NCBI GenBank assembly: GCA_028690155.1
Contig: JAQVBU010000006.1
Coordinates: 60,593 to 124,592, forward strand
Direction of reading: 5' to 3'
Source of the DNA: Alphaproteobacteria bacterium
Lineage (GTDB): Bacteria; Pseudomonadota; Alphaproteobacteria; UBA9219
Length of the DNA stretch: 64,000 bases
The notes under the pieces are model-generated. The model did not search any database. It saw only the letters and a program-made list of their open reading frames with translations, and had not been told where the DNA came from. The translations under genes and the position numbers were made by a program. Of the stretch, positions 35,340 through 46,400 are shown in pieces. How positions within the stretch are numbered: position 1 is the stretch's first letter; each line of letters begins with the position of its first letter.

Positions 35340-37177
35340 TCGCCTTTGCCCGTTTGCAAAAAGGGGCCTTGGCCGCCGGGACTGTCTTGGCTTTTTTGCT
35401 TTTTTTCTCTTCCTCCGCTTGCGCTCAGACGTCCTATGGCTTGGCTTTACATGGGGAGCTGAAGTACCCGGCATCGTTTCGCCATTTTGATTATGTGAAC
35501 CCCGACGCACCCAAAGGCGGCATTCTTCATCTTTCCGCTCTTGGGTCTTTCGACACGCTGAATCCTTTTACTCTTAAGGGAATAGCGGCGGATGGCGTCG
35601 GGCTCGTCTTCGAAACCTTGATGGCCCGCTCGCAGGACGAACCTTTCAGCCAATACGGCTGGATTGCCCAAACCGTTACGGTCGCACCGGACAACACGTG
35701 GGTTTCTTATATCCTTAGGCCTGAAGCGCGCTTTCAGGACGGGTCCCCTATCACGCCCGAAGACGTTGTCTTTTCTTTCGAAACGCTACGCGACAAGGGG
35801 CATCCTTTGTACCGAAGCTATTACAAGGATGTCACGCACGTCTCGAAGACGGGACCGCGCGAGGTTCGCTTTTCCTTCCGCAACGGCGACAATGCCGAGC
35901 TTTCCCTTATCCTCGGCGAGCTGCCGATTCTTTCCAAGAACGATTGGGCTGGAAAAGATTTTTCGGCCACAACCCTGACGCCCCCTTTGGGAAGCGGCCC
36001 CTATAAAATCGGCAAAGTCGTTCCGGGCCGCTCGATCACCCTTGTCCGCAACAAAACGTGGTGGGCCGCCAATCTTCCTATCAATAAGGGCCGTTTTAAT
36101 TTTGATGCGCTTACCTATGACTATTATCGCGACACAACCGTTGCGACCGAAGCGTTTTTTGCCGGGCGTTATGATTATCGCTATGAAAACATCGCCAAAA
36201 ACTGGGCCTTGGAATACAACACGCCTGCCGTACGCAACGGCCTGATCAAAAAACAGGTTCTTGAAGACGCCCTGCCCGTCGGCATGCAAGCGTTCATTTT
36301 CAATATCCGCCGTCCCATCTTCCGTGACCGTCGCGTCAGGGAGGCATTGAATGACGCTTTTGATTTTGAATGGGCCAACAAAAACCTCGCCTATAGCGCC
36401 TATCAGCGCACGGAAAGCTATTTCGAAAACTCCGAACTCGCCGCAAAAGGCCTTCCTTCAGCTGACGAACAAGCGCTTCTCGCTCCCTTCCGCGATGGTT
36501 TGCCTGCCGATCTTTTCACCACGCCCTTTAGCCTGCCTAAAACCGACGGGTCGGGAAACAACCGCGCCAACCTCCGTCGCGCCGCCGCCCTGTTGCGTGA
36601 AGCGGGATGGACATTGAAAAACGGCGTCTTGGTCAACAAGGACGGCAAGCCGTTTACCTTTGAAATCCTTGAAGCGCAACCCGCCTTCGAACGCTGGGTT
36701 CAGCCCTTCCTGCGCAACTTGGAACGCCTAGGCATTCATGCGACGTTCCGGCTTGCCGATTCCGTTCAAGTGCAAAACCGCATGGATTCCTTCGATTTTG
36801 ATATGACATCAACCGTCTTCGGGCAGTCATTATCGCCCGGCAACGAACAAACGGATATGTGGGGATCCGCCAAGGCCCAGCAACGCGGCAGCCGCAATTT
36901 GATCGGAATCCAGAACCCCGTCGTCGATTCGCTGATCGGGACCTTAATCCACGCCAAAACGCGGAAGGATTTAATCACCGCCTGCCATGCCTTAGACCGC
37001 GTTCTGTTATGGCAATACTATGTCATCCCACATTGGTATATCGGCGCTTATCGCATCGCGTACTGGGACAAATTCGGGCAGCCGGCTGTCGCGCCGCCCT
37101 ATGGCTTGGCCGTGATCGATACATGGTGGGTTGATCCTCAGAAGGCTGAGGCTATCAACCGCGCACAAAACAGGTAG
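35336..37177 (+). CDS. YejA-like peptide ABC transporter substrate-binding protein
   Basis: This is a 613-residue periplasmic solute-binding protein of the SBP family 5. An N-terminal signal peptide (to about residue 30, ending ACAQTS) is followed by YGLALHGELKYPASFRHFDYVNPDAPKGG, the YejA hallmark. YejA binds oligopeptides and microcin C. No yejB, yejE or yejF follows; the gene is 10 bases from the convergent otsB. The ATG at 35336 overlaps the SapC stop. Confidence 0.85.
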   Translation: MIAFARLQKGALAAGTVLAFLLFFSSSACAQTSYGLALHGELKYPASFRHFDYVNPDAPKGGILHLSALGSFDTLNPFTLKGIAADGVGLVFETLMARSQDEPFSQYGWIAQTVTVAPDNTWVSYILRPEARFQDGSPITPEDVVFSFETLRDKGHPLYRSYYKDVTHVSKTGPREVRFSFRNGDNAELSLILGELPILSKNDWAGKDFSATTLTPPLGSGPYKIGKVVPGRSITLVRNKTWWAANLPINKGRFNFDALTYDYYRDTTVATEAFFAGRYDYRYENIAKNWALEYNTPAVRNGLIKKQVLEDALPVGMQAFIFNIRRPIFRDRRVREALNDAFDFEWANKNLAYSAYQRTESYFENSELAAKGLPSADEQALLAPFRDGLPADLFTTPFSLPKTDGSGNNRANLRRAAALLREAGWTLKNGVLVNKDGKPFTFEILEAQPAFERWVQPFLRNLERLGIHATFRLADSVQVQNRMDSFDFDMTSTVFGQSLSPGNEQTDMWGSAKAQQRGSRNLIGIQNPVVDSLIGTLIHAKTRKDLITACHALDRVLLWQYYVIPHWYIGAYRIAYWDKFGQPAVAPPYGLAVIDTWWVDPQKAEAINRAQNR

Positions 37178-37187
37178 TGGCCCCGTC

Positions 37188-37937
37188 CTATCGCGCCGCG
37201 AGCGCCGCGATAAGCGTCCGGACGTCTTTGGGCTCGATGGTCGTTTGCTTATCCCCGGCCGCATCGGGACGGCGCACGGAGACCAACGTTCCGCCCAGAT
37301 CGGTCACAATGGCCAAGCTTGCGTCCGTTGTCGCGTCGTCGCCTATATACACCGGCGTCTTGCCCTTGAATTCAGACCGCCGCATCAGATATCGGATGCC
37401 TGTTCCTTTACTGATACCCTTTTTCATAAGTTCGTAGGTGCGACCGATCTTACGAACAAGGTAGTTTTCCTTCTTCTCGCCTAAGGCGTTTTGTATCTCG
37501 GTCTTGATGTTCTCTTCGGCCCGCACAGGCGGAAGATGAAGGGATGCGCCGTAGATTTTATCCTCGCACAACGCATCGTGCCGGTCGCCGACCTCATGAA
37601 CGGCTTCAACAACAGCTTTAGGCAGAGGGGCTGTTAGAGATTCAATGGCCTCGTCTTTCCCCAAACGGCATTCGGCGCCATGACAGCCGACGGCTGTCGT
37701 CTTTACCCCCTCCAAAAACTTATCGAGAAGGTCTATTTCGCGTCCCGTAACGATCGCAAAAGAACAATCATCCCTTGCTTCCAATGTTTTCAGATTTCTT
37801 ATCAACGCGTCGGGTACGTCCACGGCTTTCGGATCCACGGTCAGATCCACCATTGTCCCATCAAAATCTATAAAATACGCTTTGTCACAACTGTCTTGGA
37901 CGATGTCGTCCATCCCTTCACGGTTCGACACAACCAT
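37188..37937 (-). CDS. otsB: Trehalose-6-phosphate phosphatase
   Basis: OtsB dephosphorylates trehalose-6-phosphate. The 249 residues contain HAD motif I YFIDFDGTMVDL near residue 23, the TGREIDLLDKFL segment, GCHGAE and VYIGDDATTDASL (motif IV) near 200. The ATG at 37937 is preceded by GAGGAGGAAGA at ideal spacing; a longer start lies inside otsA. It follows otsA, making the standard otsAB pair. Confidence 0.92.
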   Translation of the reverse strand: MVVSNREGMDDIVQDSCDKAYFIDFDGTMVDLTVDPKAVDVPDALIRNLKTLEARDDCSFAIVTGREIDLLDKFLEGVKTTAVGCHGAECRLGKDEAIESLTAPLPKAVVEAVHEVGDRHDALCEDKIYGASLHLPPVRAEENIKTEIQNALGEKKENYLVRKIGRTYELMKKGISKGTGIRYLMRRSEFKGKTPVYIGDDATTDASLAIVTDLGGTLVSVRRPDAAGDKQTTIEPKDVRTLIAALAAR

Positions 37938-37965
37938 GGGTCTTTCTTCCTCCTCAAAAAAAACG

Positions 37966-40218
37966 CTAAGAGGCTTCGCCCTCTTCCTCACTCACGTTAA
38001 AATTCTTTTCCTTTTTCAAAAGCTCGTTCAACCGCCGACGCTGGTGCAGACGGCCTGCGTCGTCCAAGATCTGGGCCGCCCACGCAAACACGTTATGCGC
38101 TTTTGTATGTTCGCGCATGCTCTTCATCCGCGCTTCCTGCTCTTCGGGCCCCATCGTGAGCGCTCGTTCGATGCTTCGCGTCAAGCCGATCTCATCATAG
38201 GGATTCACAATCACCGCATCCACAAGCTCGCGCGAGGAGCCGGAAAACTGACTTAAAATCAACACACCTCGGTTGTCGTCCCGCCCTGCCACAAACTCCT
38301 TTGCCACAAGATTCATGCCGTCATGCAACGACGACACGATACAGACGTCCGCCGCCCGATAGAACCGGTACACGTCGGCTTGCGTAAATGTCTTCTTCAA
38401 AAGGCAAACCGGCGTCCACCCTTCTCTTCCGTATTTGGCGTTCACGGCCGCCGCTATTCCCTCGACCTCGCGATCAACATCCGCATACGCCCTGATGGCC
38501 GAGCGCGAAGGCGAGGCTATTTGCACAAACGAGACCTTTCCCTTCCATTCAGAATGTTGCTCTAAAAACGCGTCAAAAGCTCGAAGCCTTTCCGGTATCC
38601 CTTTGATGTAATCCATACGTTCGACCCCTAAGACGATCTTGTTCTTCGGATCGAGATTCAGCATCGACACGATTTCATCGCGGCACGCCGATAAGCTCGG
38701 GACGCCCAGCGCTTGGAAGTCCGGCCAGGCGATCGATATCGGGTACGGCCGGATCATGCAAAAATCGTCCCCATGCCGCACCGTATCATGCTCGCGGTCG
38801 ACCAAGGCTTCGATATGCGCATCCACGCAATCAAGGAAGTTGTTACAAAGCTGCTGTGTGTGAAAACCAACGATGTCCGCCGCCAGCAAGCTTTCCAAGA
38901 ATTCCTCCCGCCACGGCAGAATGCTCAACGTTTCGCTGTTTGGCCATGTAATGTGCCAAAAAATCACGATCACCGCATCAGGGAACCGTTCCCGCACCAT
39001 GCGCGGCAGTAGACCAAAATGATAGTCCTGAATGAAGACGATCGGCGACGACGTTTTCGCCTCGGCCACGATCGCGTCCAAAAACATCCGGTTCACGTCC
39101 CGGTAAGTTTCCCAATCCGACGCCCGAAACCGGGGTTTCACAAATACAAGGCTGCACAAGGGCCACAGGCCCTCGTTCGCAAACCCCTCGTAAAAACCGG
39201 TTTCTTGCTCCTTCGTCAACCACAGCCTCTTCAATCGGTAACAAGGCGCGTTGGGCGGCACCATCAATATCCCCTTTTCGTCCGCGGCGTCCCGGTCCGC
39301 ATCCCCTGAAGACACCGCAACCCATGTACCCCGGCAGGCCTTCATGATCGGTTCGAGCGCCGACACAAGGCCGCTTACTGGCGTCGTCCATGACAACCCC
39401 TTGCTCGTTTTGCCGTGAACGTACGGTTCACGGTACGACACCGCGATAATCTGCTCGGACGGCAAATTGTTGCTGATGAAATCGTAAAGCGACTCCGCCG
39501 ACCATTGCGCGCACCACAATTGAAGCCTTTGCTGTTCGCGTTCCAGCTTGCGAATGCGCTGCTGAATCTCCCGCGTGATGCTAATGGTTTCCCGCGGGAG
39601 GCCCTTCGTTCTTTGGCCCGTCCGCACAAAATCCCGTACCGTCAGAATCCATCGCCGTAAGGCAAGCCTCGACGCGATCACGATAACCGTCGCCGCAATA
39701 AGGCTGACACCCAAGACAAACCATAACAGATACCGTTGCGTGTTCGTGCTTCGCTTCTCGGCGTAAGCCATATCATGCACGACCAACAACATGTTCGACG
39801 CGCTCGATACTTTCCCTGTTTGAAGATCCTTTATTGGAAACGTCGCAATCAAAACCCGGCCGTTCTTGCTTTTTTGCTTCTTGAAAACAGGTTTCAACGG
39901 CGCCGTTGACGGACACCGGATATCCGAGGGGAAATCGCTGTTCCGATATTTGGGGCGGCCGCCGCCCGCACAATAGCCGATCCCCACAATGCCGCCTTCT
40001 TGCGCAAATTGCGTCAAGCGATGCGTCAATCGGCGTTCATCTTGCGGCGTGAATACTTCGGGCAAACTTTCTTCGACCGACGAAAAGACAAGGCGCGACC
40101 GTAACTGTAAATCCGACTCCGACCAACTGAGAAAAAGCCGGTCCGTTTGCGGCAAGAGAAAATACGCCAGAAGGCTTAAAACGAACGCCAACGGCACAAG
40201 AAACCGAAACAAAATCAT
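37966..40218 (-). CDS. otsA: Membrane-anchored sensor fused to trehalose-6-phosphate synthase
   Basis: This protein joins UDP- or ADP-glucose and glucose-6-phosphate to trehalose-6-phosphate. It has 750 residues, against about 470 for E. coli OtsA. Residues 5-25 form a membrane helix, about 26-160 look like a periplasmic CACHE-type domain with one Cys pair (YCAGGGRPKY and IRCPS), and about 163-190 form a second helix followed by a HAMP-like linker and coiled coil. The GT20 domain (about 245-730) keeps the ERMDYIKGI and SLHDGMNLVAKEF blocks. The layout suggests synthesis is controlled by an extracytoplasmic signal. It precedes otsB. Confidence 0.88.
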   Translation of the reverse strand: MILFRFLVPLAFVLSLLAYFLLPQTDRLFLSWSESDLQLRSRLVFSSVEESLPEVFTPQDERRLTHRLTQFAQEGGIVGIGYCAGGGRPKYRNSDFPSDIRCPSTAPLKPVFKKQKSKNGRVLIATFPIKDLQTGKVSSASNMLLVVHDMAYAEKRSTNTQRYLLWFVLGVSLIAATVIVIASRLALRRWILTVRDFVRTGQRTKGLPRETISITREIQQRIRKLEREQQRLQLWCAQWSAESLYDFISNNLPSEQIIAVSYREPYVHGKTSKGLSWTTPVSGLVSALEPIMKACRGTWVAVSSGDADRDAADEKGILMVPPNAPCYRLKRLWLTKEQETGFYEGFANEGLWPLCSLVFVKPRFRASDWETYRDVNRMFLDAIVAEAKTSSPIVFIQDYHFGLLPRMVRERFPDAVIVIFWHITWPNSETLSILPWREEFLESLLAADIVGFHTQQLCNNFLDCVDAHIEALVDREHDTVRHGDDFCMIRPYPISIAWPDFQALGVPSLSACRDEIVSMLNLDPKNKIVLGVERMDYIKGIPERLRAFDAFLEQHSEWKGKVSFVQIASPSRSAIRAYADVDREVEGIAAAVNAKYGREGWTPVCLLKKTFTQADVYRFYRAADVCIVSSLHDGMNLVAKEFVAGRDDNRGVLILSQFSGSSRELVDAVIVNPYDEIGLTRSIERALTMGPEEQEARMKSMREHTKAHNVFAWAAQILDDAGRLHQRRRLNELLKKEKNFNVSEEEGEAS

Positions 40219-40469
40219 TGATTGCTCATAACCCCTTGCCTGTCTGTTCTTTAGTAAAAGGAACCTTCAGGGCTTTTCCCTGCCCTTAAAACAGCGCGAC
40301 ACCATGTTGTTGATGAGCCGTCTCTTCCTGAAACGGTCTTCCCGGTTATCCTGTTTTTTTAAGAAACGTCTGTTTTCCTTAATGCGCCGGGATGCGCAGG
40401 AAAGATACTCTGCCCCTTTGCTTATTGCAAAGATCTTTTCTTCTTTCCTAACCTTAAGATTCACGCCCT

Positions 40470-41420
40470 TTAGACACTTGTTTTCCAAACATTATCCTGC
40501 TGAAAAAAGCCCACCGTCCTTTTCAGCCCTTCCTCAAGAGATGTTTTCGGTGTCCAACCGAGGTTTCCCGTCGCTTTTCTTATGTCCGGCTTTCTTTGAT
40601 GGGGATCGTCCTGTGGAAGGGGATTGTACGTAGGTTCTGTCGCACTCCCTGTAAGATGCATAATTTTACGCGCCAGATCATTCATCGAACATTCTTCGGG
40701 CGTCCCTAAATTTAAAGGCCCCGTCATGTCGTCCGGACTTTCCATAAAAGCGATCAACCCTTCGATCAGATCATCAACATAGCAAAAACTTCGCGTCTGT
40801 TTCCCGTCCCCGTAGAGCGTCATCGGTTTGCCCCTTAGTCCCTGGACGATAAAATTACTGATCACCCGTCCATCGTCCGGACGCATCCGCGGACCATAGG
40901 TGTTGAAAATCCTCGCCACCTTGATCGGCATTCCATGTTGCCGCCGATAGTCGAAAAACAACGTCTCGGCGCATCGTTTTCCTTCATCGTAGCAGCTTCG
41001 GCTTCCAATCGGGTTCACGTTGCCCCAGTAGCTTTCCTCTTGCGGATGGCAGGTCGGGTCGCCGTAAATTTCGCTCGTCGAGGCTTGCAGAATCTTCGAC
41101 TTCGTTCTTTTGGCTAGGCCCAGCATGTTGATCGCGCCCATGACGCTGGTCTTCGTCGTTTGAACCGGATCTTTTTGATAGTAAATTGGGCTGGCCGGAC
41201 AGGCCAAATTGTAAATTTCGTCAACCTCGACATAGAGCGGAAACGTTACGTCGTGGCGCATAAACTCAAAATGCGGGTTTTCCAAAAGGTGCACGATATT
41301 TTCGCGCCGCCCTGAAAAGAAATTATCCACACAGAGAACGTCGCAGCCTCGCGCAAGAAGCGCGGCGCAAAGATGCGATCCCAAAAAACCGGCCCCGCCC
41401 GTTACAAGAACGCGTTTCAT
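40470..41420 (-). CDS. UDP-glucuronate decarboxylase (UDP-xylose synthase)
   Basis: This is an extended SDR enzyme that converts UDP-glucuronate to UDP-xylose. The 316 residues contain [12 protein letters not shown] at residues 5-16, the UXS-type STSEIYGDP and the full catalytic CYDEGKR (Tyr-x-x-x-Lys), plus [14 protein letters not shown] and the C-terminal [12 protein letters not shown]. The ATG at 41420 overlaps the upstream glycosyltransferase stop by 4 bases, which shows translational coupling. UDP-xylose could serve the adjacent glycosyltransferase; this is inferred from position. Confidence 0.9.
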   Translation of the reverse strand: MKRVLVTGGAGFLGSHLCAALLARGCDVLCVDNFFSGRRENIVHLLENPHFEFMRHDVTFPLYVEVDEIYNLACPASPIYYQKDPVQTTKTSVMGAINMLGLAKRTKSKILQASTSEIYGDPTCHPQEESYWGNVNPIGSRSCYDEGKRCAETLFFDYRRQHGMPIKVARIFNTYGPRMRPDDGRVISNFIVQGLRGKPMTLYGDGKQTRSFCYVDDLIEGLIAFMESPDDMTGPLNLGTPEECSMNDLARKIMHLTGSATEPTYNPLPQDDPHQRKPDIRKATGNLGWTPKTSLEEGLKRTVGFFQQDNVWKTSV

Positions 41421-43456
41421 GCCTTTTTCCTCCGAACGCCGCAAACCTCTGACGCCCACAGCCGCGCATCGGGATAAATCGGCCTGAGCGCGTGTCTTTT
41501 CTTGAGAAGACGCCCCCACCACATTCGGTAGGATTCGTCGTCCATGTGTTTAAGCCTGTCATAGTCCTGCTTGCTGGCAAGCGTCCCATACACATCCATG
41601 TTGCGCAAGTCCGGCGTCGGCAATTTTCCGCCCTCGCAAGCCTTCCACATCGTTTCGTAAAGCCCCTCCAGTTTGTTAACAAGGCGCGGCGTATCGAAAA
41701 GAAGGCAGGTGTCCCGCGTCGTCACAAGCTTTTCCTTATACCGCCCCAACGCCTTCTTGTCGTTACCCAAGGCGATAGCCCGGCCGACATACTCTTCCGG
41801 CGTCGAGCAAACCAAATCCGGAAAACCCGCCGCGCGCACAAGGCTTCCGCACACACGCGAAGCAAACGATTTGCCGCTTAACGTCAACACCGGAACGCCC
41901 ATCCACAAGGCATCCGACGCCGTCGTGTGCGCACCGTAAGGAAACGTATCCAAGAACAAGTCCGCCAAAGGATAACGCGCAAGGTGCTCGGCATTTGGCT
42001 TGCGCGCCGCAAAGACGATCCGCCCCGCCTCGACCCCGTGCTGCCCAGCATAGGTCCGCAGACGGTCTTGGGTGTCCTCGTTGCCTCCTAAAAGCCACAG
42101 CACGCTTTGCGGCACGCGCATCAATACCGTCAGCCACAAGTCAAACATCGGCTTTGTAAGTTTTTGCGTTCCATTAAAGCAGCAAAAAACCGTCGCTTCT
42201 GGGGGAAGGCCTGCATCGGCACGGGTCGGCTTTTTATCCGACAAGACCCTTTTTCTATCGTTCGGTTGATAACAAGGGAGACGGAGAATTTTCTCGGAAA
42301 AATAAATTTCGTTTTTCTTCGGAATAATCCAATCGTCCGCGATAAGATAGTGATGGTAGGCGCTTCCTGCGCTGCCCGGAAACCCAAGCCAGTTCACAAT
42401 CACCGGCGCCGGCCTTCGGGCGATGACTTTGGCCCGCGCGTCACGCGTGTAGCCGTTCAGATCCACCAGAATCTGAATCCCGTCGTCCTCGATCCGCCGC
42501 GCGGCCTCCTCGTCGCTCATCGCGTTGATCGGGGTCCAGTGGTCCACCGTCGCCTTGATCCGCCGCATGGTCGCGTCCTCGGCGTCAATCCCGCAGTAGT
42601 AAACATAAACCTCGACTTTTTCTCTGTTGTGAAGGCCAAAGACTTCGGACATTAAAAAGCCGACAGCGTGTTCACGCAAATCCGACGACACATACCCTAT
42701 TTTAAGCGCACCGTCCTTTTTACCGTTCTCGTACGCGGCCCTACAAGGGTGGATCGCGTCATCCGGATCGCCGATATCCTTTGCGTTGTAACAGGCGTTA
42801 CAGGACAGCTGGAACATAGGATCGTCCGTATGAATGGCCGCCGAAAGCGGCGACATTCCCTTCATCAAAACTTCCGCATCCGCACGATCGACCGGTTTGA
42901 CGACCGGCCAATCGCACAGCCGTTGTCTTGTAGCCAGATAGTGTTGAATCACATCGCGCTGGTCCGGGTCTAACTCGAGGCTTTGACGAAGCATCGCCTC
43001 GGCCTCCGTATCCCGACCGGCCGCTTCCAAAACCCGCGCCATTTGATTCAACAGGGTCGTTTTGTGGGACAAGCTCATCCCCGTCACGGGAGCAAGAACG
43101 TTCAGCGCCTTGTTCCAGTTTATCAACGCCTCGTTCATACGCCCGGCCCGTTCCCACAGGCGTCCAAGATTAATGTACGATGGCGCAAAAGCTGGGTTAA
43201 GTTCTATTGCTTTTTCAAAGGCCTGGCGAGCATCCTCCAACCGGCCTTCCTGCGTCAGCGCCGCCCCATAGTTAAAGAAAACCACATAGAGCATTGGGTG
43301 CCCGGGATGCCCGTTCGTCCACGCCCGGTAGAGAGCCAGCATGGCCTCACGGCGGCCTTCGCGCCTGAGCGTTTCCGCCTGACCGACGAGCTCGGTAACG
43401 CTCATGTCTGGCGGCTTGGCTCCTTCTTGCTCTTCCGGATACGCATCATGCAACAT
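41417..43456 (-). CDS. TPR-containing O-GlcNAc-transferase/SPINDLY-family glycosyltransferase
   Basis: This is a 679-residue GT41-family protein. TPR motifs occupy about residues 57-170, followed by CDWP near 181, the catalytic-domain start [15 protein letters not shown] (residues 252-266, with the conserved His), [10 protein letters not shown] at 355, and the nucleotide-sugar motif [21 protein letters not shown] at 502-522 (given in two parts). GT41 enzymes transfer GlcNAc (OGT) or fucose (SPY) to Ser/Thr of cytosolic or nuclear proteins; bacterial members modify flagellin-like or autotransporter proteins in a few known cases. It begins 21 bases after the giant repeat gene, so that protein is a natural candidate substrate. 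Confidence 0.9.
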   Translation of the reverse strand: MLHDAYPEEQEGAKPPDMSVTELVGQAETLRREGRREAMLALYRAWTNGHPGHPMLYVVFFNYGAALTQEGRLEDARQAFEKAIELNPAFAPSYINLGRLWERAGRMNEALINWNKALNVLAPVTGMSLSHKTTLLNQMARVLEAAGRDTEAEAMLRQSLELDPDQRDVIQHYLATRQRLCDWPVVKPVDRADAEVLMKGMSPLSAAIHTDDPMFQLSCNACYNAKDIGDPDDAIHPCRAAYENGKKDGALKIGYVSSDLREHAVGFLMSEVFGLHNREKVEVYVYYCGIDAEDATMRRIKATVDHWTPINAMSDEEAARRIEDDGIQILVDLNGYTRDARAKVIARRPAPVIVNWLGFPGSAGSAYHHYLIADDWIIPKKNEIYFSEKILRLPCYQPNDRKRVLSDKKPTRADAGLPPEATVFCCFNGTQKLTKPMFDLWLTVLMRVPQSVLWLLGGNEDTQDRLRTYAGQHGVEAGRIVFAARKPNAEHLARYPLADLFLDTFPYGAHTTASDALWMGVPVLTLSGKSFASRVCGSLVRAAGFPDLVCSTPEEYVGRAIALGNDKKALGRYKEKLVTTRDTCLLFDTPRLVNKLEGLYETMWKACEGGKLPTPDLRNMDVYGTLASKQDYDRLKHMDDESYRMWWGRLLKKRHALRPIYPDARLWASEVCGVRRKKA

Positions 43457-43477
43457 TCTTCTTCCCTTTTAAATCGG

Positions 43478-46400
43478 CTAACCTAACGCAGCGTCGAGCG
43501 CGGCAAGCTGTTCCGTCGTCAAGCCCGACATTTGCCCTTCCGACAGCGTCGCGATCTGTGAGGCCGTCAGCGATTCAAGTTGATCAAGCGTTAGGCCCGC
43601 CAACATCGTGCTGCTAAGGCCCGAAACTTGCGTCGTCGTCATCCCGCCTAACTGCACCGCCGTCAACATATTGAGCGTTGTCGTCGTTAGCGCATTCAAC
43701 TGCGAGGCTGTCATCGCAGAAATCTGCTTCGATGTCATCGCATCAAGTTGATCCTGCGTCAAAGCGTTCAGCATCGAAACCGTAAGGTTTGGAATTTGCG
43801 TCGTCGTCAAGGCGGCGATTTGATCATCCGATAAAGCGCCGACTTGCGTCGTCGTCAATTCGCGCAACTGCATGCGTTCCAAAGCTTGGATCTGCGTCGC
43901 GCTGAGGTCGTCGATTTGCGTCGTGGTCAAACCATCGATCCCTTCAAGCGACAAAGCGCCGATCTGCGTCGCAACAAGCGCCGCAAGCTGCGTTTCCGTC
44001 AACGCCGATACCTGGCTCGCGGTCAAGCCGCTGATGCCGTCTGTCGACAAAGCCACCACTTGCGCCGCCGTCAAAACCCCGAGCTGGGTTTCCGTCAAGC
44101 CCGCAACTTGTTCGGCCGTCAAGCCGCCGAGCCCTTCGGACGACAAAGCTTGGATCTGTGTTGTCGTCAGAGCCGCAATCTGCGTCGCCGAAAAGGCCTC
44201 CATGGCCGTAGCGGACAATCCAGACAGCTGGCTCGTCGTCATCGCCGCGAGACGATCAACATCCAAACCTTCGATCGCCGTTGATGTCAGCGCACCCATT
44301 TGCGTTTCCGTCAACGCCGCAAATTGCCGCGTCGTCAAGGCGGCCATATCCTCGGCCGTCAAACCGGCAATCCCCTTTGTCGACAGGGAGGAAATTTGCG
44401 AGGTCAGGAGCATCGTCACCTGCTCACTCGTCAACACGCCAACCTGCGTTGAGGTCAAGCCCGCGATTTGCGTCGTGGTCAGATCATGGAGTTGCTCTTC
44501 GGTCAAACTGCCAATCAAAGTCGTCGTCAAGGCGCCGATTTGGTCTTCTGTCAAGGCGCCGATCTGCGTCGACGTCAGTTTTGCATATTCGGCGGCACTC
44601 AAGCCGTTAACCGCCGCCTCCGTCAAGGCCGCCATCTGTGTCGCGCTGAGCGCCGCAAGCTGCTTGTCCGACAGAATCCCCACATCCGTCGCGCTGAGGC
44701 CTGTTATGGCTTGGGCCGACAAGGCCGCAACCTGCTTGGATGTCAGGCCCGCAATCTGCTCTGTCGTCATCGCGGAAATCTGCTCCGCCGTCAGGCCCTC
44801 AACCTGCGTTGTGGACAGCTCGGCCAGATCCGTAGGGGTCAAAAGCGCAATCTGTTCTGTCGTCAACGCGCCAATCTGCGTCGACGTAAACGCGTCCAAA
44901 TCCGTCTGCGTCATCGACGAAAGAAGCGTCCCTGAAATATAGCCGATCGCCTCTTCGGAAATCGCCGCAATCTGTGTGTCGCTGAAGACGTCCAAAATCA
45001 TCGACGACAGCGCTTCAAGCTGCGCTTCCGTCAAGCCTGCGATCTGGGTCGTCGTCATCGATTCCCATTCACGCGTTGTCAACGCTTCCATCTGTGTTAC
45101 GCTAAGCGCCGCAATTTGCTCGTCCGTCAATGCCGTAAATTGCGTTGTGGACAACTCAGCCATTTGCGTCGTTGTCATGCCTTGCAAACCAGTCGTCGAA
45201 AGAGCGGCCACTTGCTCGGCGCTGAGCCCCTTGATCTGTTTGGCCGTCAAGATGTCGACTTGCTCGGACGTCAGCCCCCCCAAAGCCGTCGAGGTCAAGG
45301 CTCCGAGCTGGGTCGAGGTCATCGCCGCCACCTGCGCGGTCGTCAACGCGGCGACTTGGCGATCCGTTAGCCCCTCTAAAGCCGTCGTCGTCAGCGCTTC
45401 AAGCTGCGTTTCCGTTAAAGCCGCCAGTTGGGTCGCTTCTAACGAGCCGAGTGCTGTCGACGTCAATTCTTGAATCTGGTCCTCGGTTAGCGCCGCCATC
45501 TGCGTCGTCGTCAAACCGTCGAAACCATCGATCGAGATGGCGCCGACCTGCTGTGTTGTCAAGGCTTCGATCTGTTCGAGGCTAAGCGATTCCGTCTGGG
45601 TTTCCGTCAGCCCCGCCACCGCCGTCGCTGTCAACGACGCAATTTGTTGCGTGCTGAACGAATCAAGTTGAGTTGTGGTAAGACTTCCAACTTGATCCGC
45701 CGACAATCCGTTGATTTGCGTCGTCGTTAACGAAGCAATCTGCGTTGCCGTGAGGCCGTCAAGCCCCGTCGTGGAAAGCGCCGCGATCTGTTCGGATGCC
45801 AACGCGGCCAACTGTTTCGTGGACAGCGCGGCAACCTGCGTCTCATCAAGGCTCCCTATCCCCGTCATCGACAGCGCATCCACCTGCCGTGTCGTCAACG
45901 TCTGAAGCTGGGAAACCGATAGAGACTGAACCACCGATTCCGTCAGGCCCCCAATTTGGTCCGACGTTAGAACGCCGATTTGCGTTTCCGTTAAAGCTTG
46001 GATCTGCGTTTCGTCCATCGCGTTCAACTGCGTCGTCGTCAAGGACCGGACTTGGGACGTCGAGAGCGCCTGAATCTGCGTCTCGCTTAGGCCGTCAATG
46101 CCTCCCTCGGACAGAGCGTTGATCTGCGTCGTCGCAAAGTATGCCAATTGGGCAACCGTCAGACTTTCGACTTGATCGGCGGTGAGGCCCCCCATGGCTG
46201 TCGCGCTGAGGCCTTTAATTTGCGTTTCCGTCAGAACCGCTATCTGCTCGGACGTCAGGCCTGCCATGGCCGTCGACGACAGCCCTTTAATTTGCGTCGT
46301 CGTTAACGAAGCGATTTGCGTCGTCGTCAGGCTTTCAATCAGATCTTCGCTAAATCCCGCAAGCTGGGTTGCCGTCAAGGCACTGAGCTGCGTTTTTGTC

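Noticed and set aside
40267-40633. Two short overlapping frames on opposite strands between otsA and the UDP-xylose synthase
   Set aside because: Both are basic, low in structure, and one overlaps a certain gene. I judge this 251-base stretch to be a promoter and leader region.
43872-44942. Several Cys/Val/Ser-rich open frames opposite the giant gene
   Set aside because: They arise from the repeated octad codons read backwards and have no independent ribosome-binding sites.
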